7,703 nt of DNA from Candidatus Aerophobota bacterium (lineage in GTDB: Bacteria > Aerophobota > Aerophobia > Aerophobales > B3-G15). Where the stretch lies: contig JAUWZM010000105.1 in the NCBI GenBank assembly GCA_030615365.1, positions 1-7,703 of the forward strand, in the 5' to 3' direction. The position numbers were made by a program, and so were the translations under genes. Positions 7,092 to 7,703 of this stretch are shown here, one piece after another. How positions within the stretch are numbered: position 1 is the stretch's first letter; every line of letters begins with the position of its first letter. A model generated the notes under the pieces. That model saw only the letters and a program-made list of their open reading frames with translations. It searched no databases and was not told where the DNA came from.

Positions 7092-7101
7092 AACATATGT
7101 T
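7092..7101. promoter_or_regulatory. Perfect palindrome AACATATGTT in the regulator's leader, candidate operator
   Basis: The ten-base palindrome lies about 20 bases past the end of the -10 element of the operon promoter and 24 bases before the regulator start, where a bound repressor could block transcription. The symmetry does not extend further, and such sites arise by chance in AT-rich DNA. Confidence 0.3.
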
Positions 7102-7122
7102 TTAAATTTTTAACTAATGTAA

Positions 7123-7150
7123 ATTATATATTATCTAAAAATTTTGTCAA
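7123..7150 (-). promoter_or_regulatory. Sigma70-type promoter of the regulator/transport/hydrolase operon
   Basis: The minus strand has TTGACA (7145-7150), a 16-base spacer, and TATAAT (7123-7128): both hexamers are perfect. The start of transcription would fall near 7116, giving a leader of about 50 bases before the regulator gene. No comparably good promoter is seen between the later genes. Confidence 0.8.
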
Positions 7151-7191
7151 GGGATTTTTTTAGGCAGATTCCCTTAAAATTTTTAAAGGGG
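7149..7191. repeat. Overlapping inverted repeats at and upstream of the -35 box, candidate operator
   Basis: AAGGGA (7149-7154) is inverted at TCCCTT (7170-7175). CCCTT (7171-7175) is in turn inverted at AAGGG (7186-7190), with AT-symmetric sequence between them. The first arm overlaps the last two bases of the -35 hexamer, a natural place for regulator control. A hairpin ending transcription that enters from the right is an alternative. Confidence 0.4.
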
Positions 7192-7368
7192 ATAATATAC
7201 AAGAGATTAAATTTGCACAATGGTTTTTTAATAGGAAGTTTTTTAAGTTCTGGTCTTTATTTTTGAATTTTAGGGGATAAGTTCTTTTTCACTTTGCTAT
7301 CTTTGTAAATTATCTTCAGGTCAGCATCCCTGGGAAAATAATCTCAAATTTTGACGAAATTTCTGTTC

Positions 7369-7397
7369 TTGATTTCTAATAAAATACATGCTATAAT
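7369..7397 (+). promoter_or_regulatory. Plus-strand extended -10 promoter pointing out of the window
   Basis: TTGATT (7369-7374), a 17-base spacer and TATAAT (7392-7397) preceded by TG at 7389-7390 make a good extended -10 promoter. Transcription would start near 7404 and run right for at least 300 bases without a recognisable gene. It would be divergent from the operon at 7123-7150. Confidence 0.55.
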
Positions 7398-7418
7398 AAT
7401 TAAAAGTAACTGTTTAGC

Positions 7419-7445
7419 CACGAATTTGCACCAATGAACACGAAA
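7419..7445 (+). repeat. Three CACGAAT-like heptamers at exact 10-base spacing
   Basis: CACGAAT (7419), CACCAAT (7429) and CACGAAA (7439) begin exactly 10 bases apart, one helical turn each, just downstream of the plus-strand start site. From memory, similar 'GCCACGAAT...AACACGAA' strings occur dispersed between genes in many uncultured bacterial genomes. It could be such a dispersed element or an operator array. Confidence 0.5.
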
Positions 7446-7703
7446 TAAAAGCAAAGTTTGGTGTAAAGATTTAAAAGACGTATTATACAAAAAATTGATG
7501 TGAAGAGATTGTTAAATAATTAGATAATTATTGGCGATAATTAGTGGCTGAGTAGTAACAAAATAAAGAGGTGGTTTAAGAACTCCCTTTTTCTACAGAA
7601 AAGTGGATAAAGGGTCTGTAAATGAGAGGTAAGTTGGGAAAGAAAAAGTAGAAGTTGGACAAAAAAAGGCGAATATCGGAAGGATTTTACGTATCTGAGC
7701 GCT

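Larger units (their letters stand above)
7192..7703. other. Long stretch without a recognisable gene
   Basis: I find no credible coding frame on either strand; all frames are closed at short intervals. Contents are the second AGGGGATAA (7272-7280, the first being 7187-7195), a plus-strand promoter (7369-7397), three spaced CACGAAT-like heptamers (7419-7445), an AT palindrome with 8-base arms (7515-7532), and CCCTTT/AAAGGG arms (7585-7590 and 7609-7614) with a competing TACAG/CTGTA pair (7594-7598 and 7616-7620). A frame open to the right edge from a TTG at 7655 is too short to call. Confidence 0.6.

Noticed and set aside
7515..7532. AT palindrome with 8-base arms as a replication or attachment site
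   Set aside because: The arms contain only A and T in a very AT-rich stretch, and no integrase, tRNA or origin-type repeats are nearby.
7585..7620. Pseudoknot riboswitch formed by CCCTTT/AAAGGG and TACAG/CTGTA
   Set aside because: The interleaved order would suit a pseudoknot, but the last connecting loop is a single base, too short to cross a six-pair stem. At best these are alternative hairpins.
7655..7703. Possible gene start at a TTG running off the right edge (DKKRRISEGFYVSER)
   Set aside because: Only 16 codons are visible, the start would be a TTG, and there is no convincing ribosome binding site. The frame is open by chance as easily as by coding.

Overview
The window is AT-rich bacterial DNA. 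All four sizeable complete genes, and a fifth cut by the left edge, lie on the minus strand and read right to left. Every gene has a Shine-Dalgarno-like site, and the promoters look sigma70-like. The mix of a SorC-type regulator, a family 5 solute-binding protein and cytoplasmic glycoside hydrolases suggests a saccharolytic, probably anaerobic bacterium. The solute-binding protein recalls those of uncultured or thermophilic lineages such as Atribacterota, but that is an impression; the taxon cannot be fixed from this sequence.

Layout in transcription order, from the right. About 635 bases without a gene (7069-7703) hold a near-consensus minus-strand promoter (7123-7150), inverted repeats around it, and a separate plus-strand promoter (7369-7397) whose target lies beyond the right edge. 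The promoter feeds a SorC/DeoR-type sugar-responsive regulator (6109-7068). Next comes a secreted solute-binding protein of the peptide/oligosaccharide class (4036-5988, GTG start), closed by an 11-bp perfect hairpin (3983-4019). A broken N-terminal fragment, probably of a GH127 (DUF1680) hydrolase, follows at 3730-3935. Then come a 696-residue glycoside hydrolase with a GHL6/fucosidase-like barrel and a GH42-type middle domain (1590-3680), a tiny broken or leader ORF (1350-1468), a clan GH-A (GH5-like) hydrolase (324-1346), and the first 103 codons of a second copy of the 696-residue enzyme (1-309).

The likely system is a glycan-utilisation operon. An oligosaccharide would be captured outside the membrane by the binding protein, imported, and trimmed in the cytoplasm by hydrolases that lack signal peptides. 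The regulator would sense a phosphorylated sugar from that catabolism. Permease and ATPase genes are absent between the binding protein and the hydrolases, so they must lie elsewhere or have been lost.

The most notable part is the left half. It shows a gene duplication, a degraded hydrolase gene, and a short repeated junction that carries the tail of that degraded gene in front of each duplicated unit. I see no CRISPR array, tRNA, rRNA, transposase or clear phage gene.
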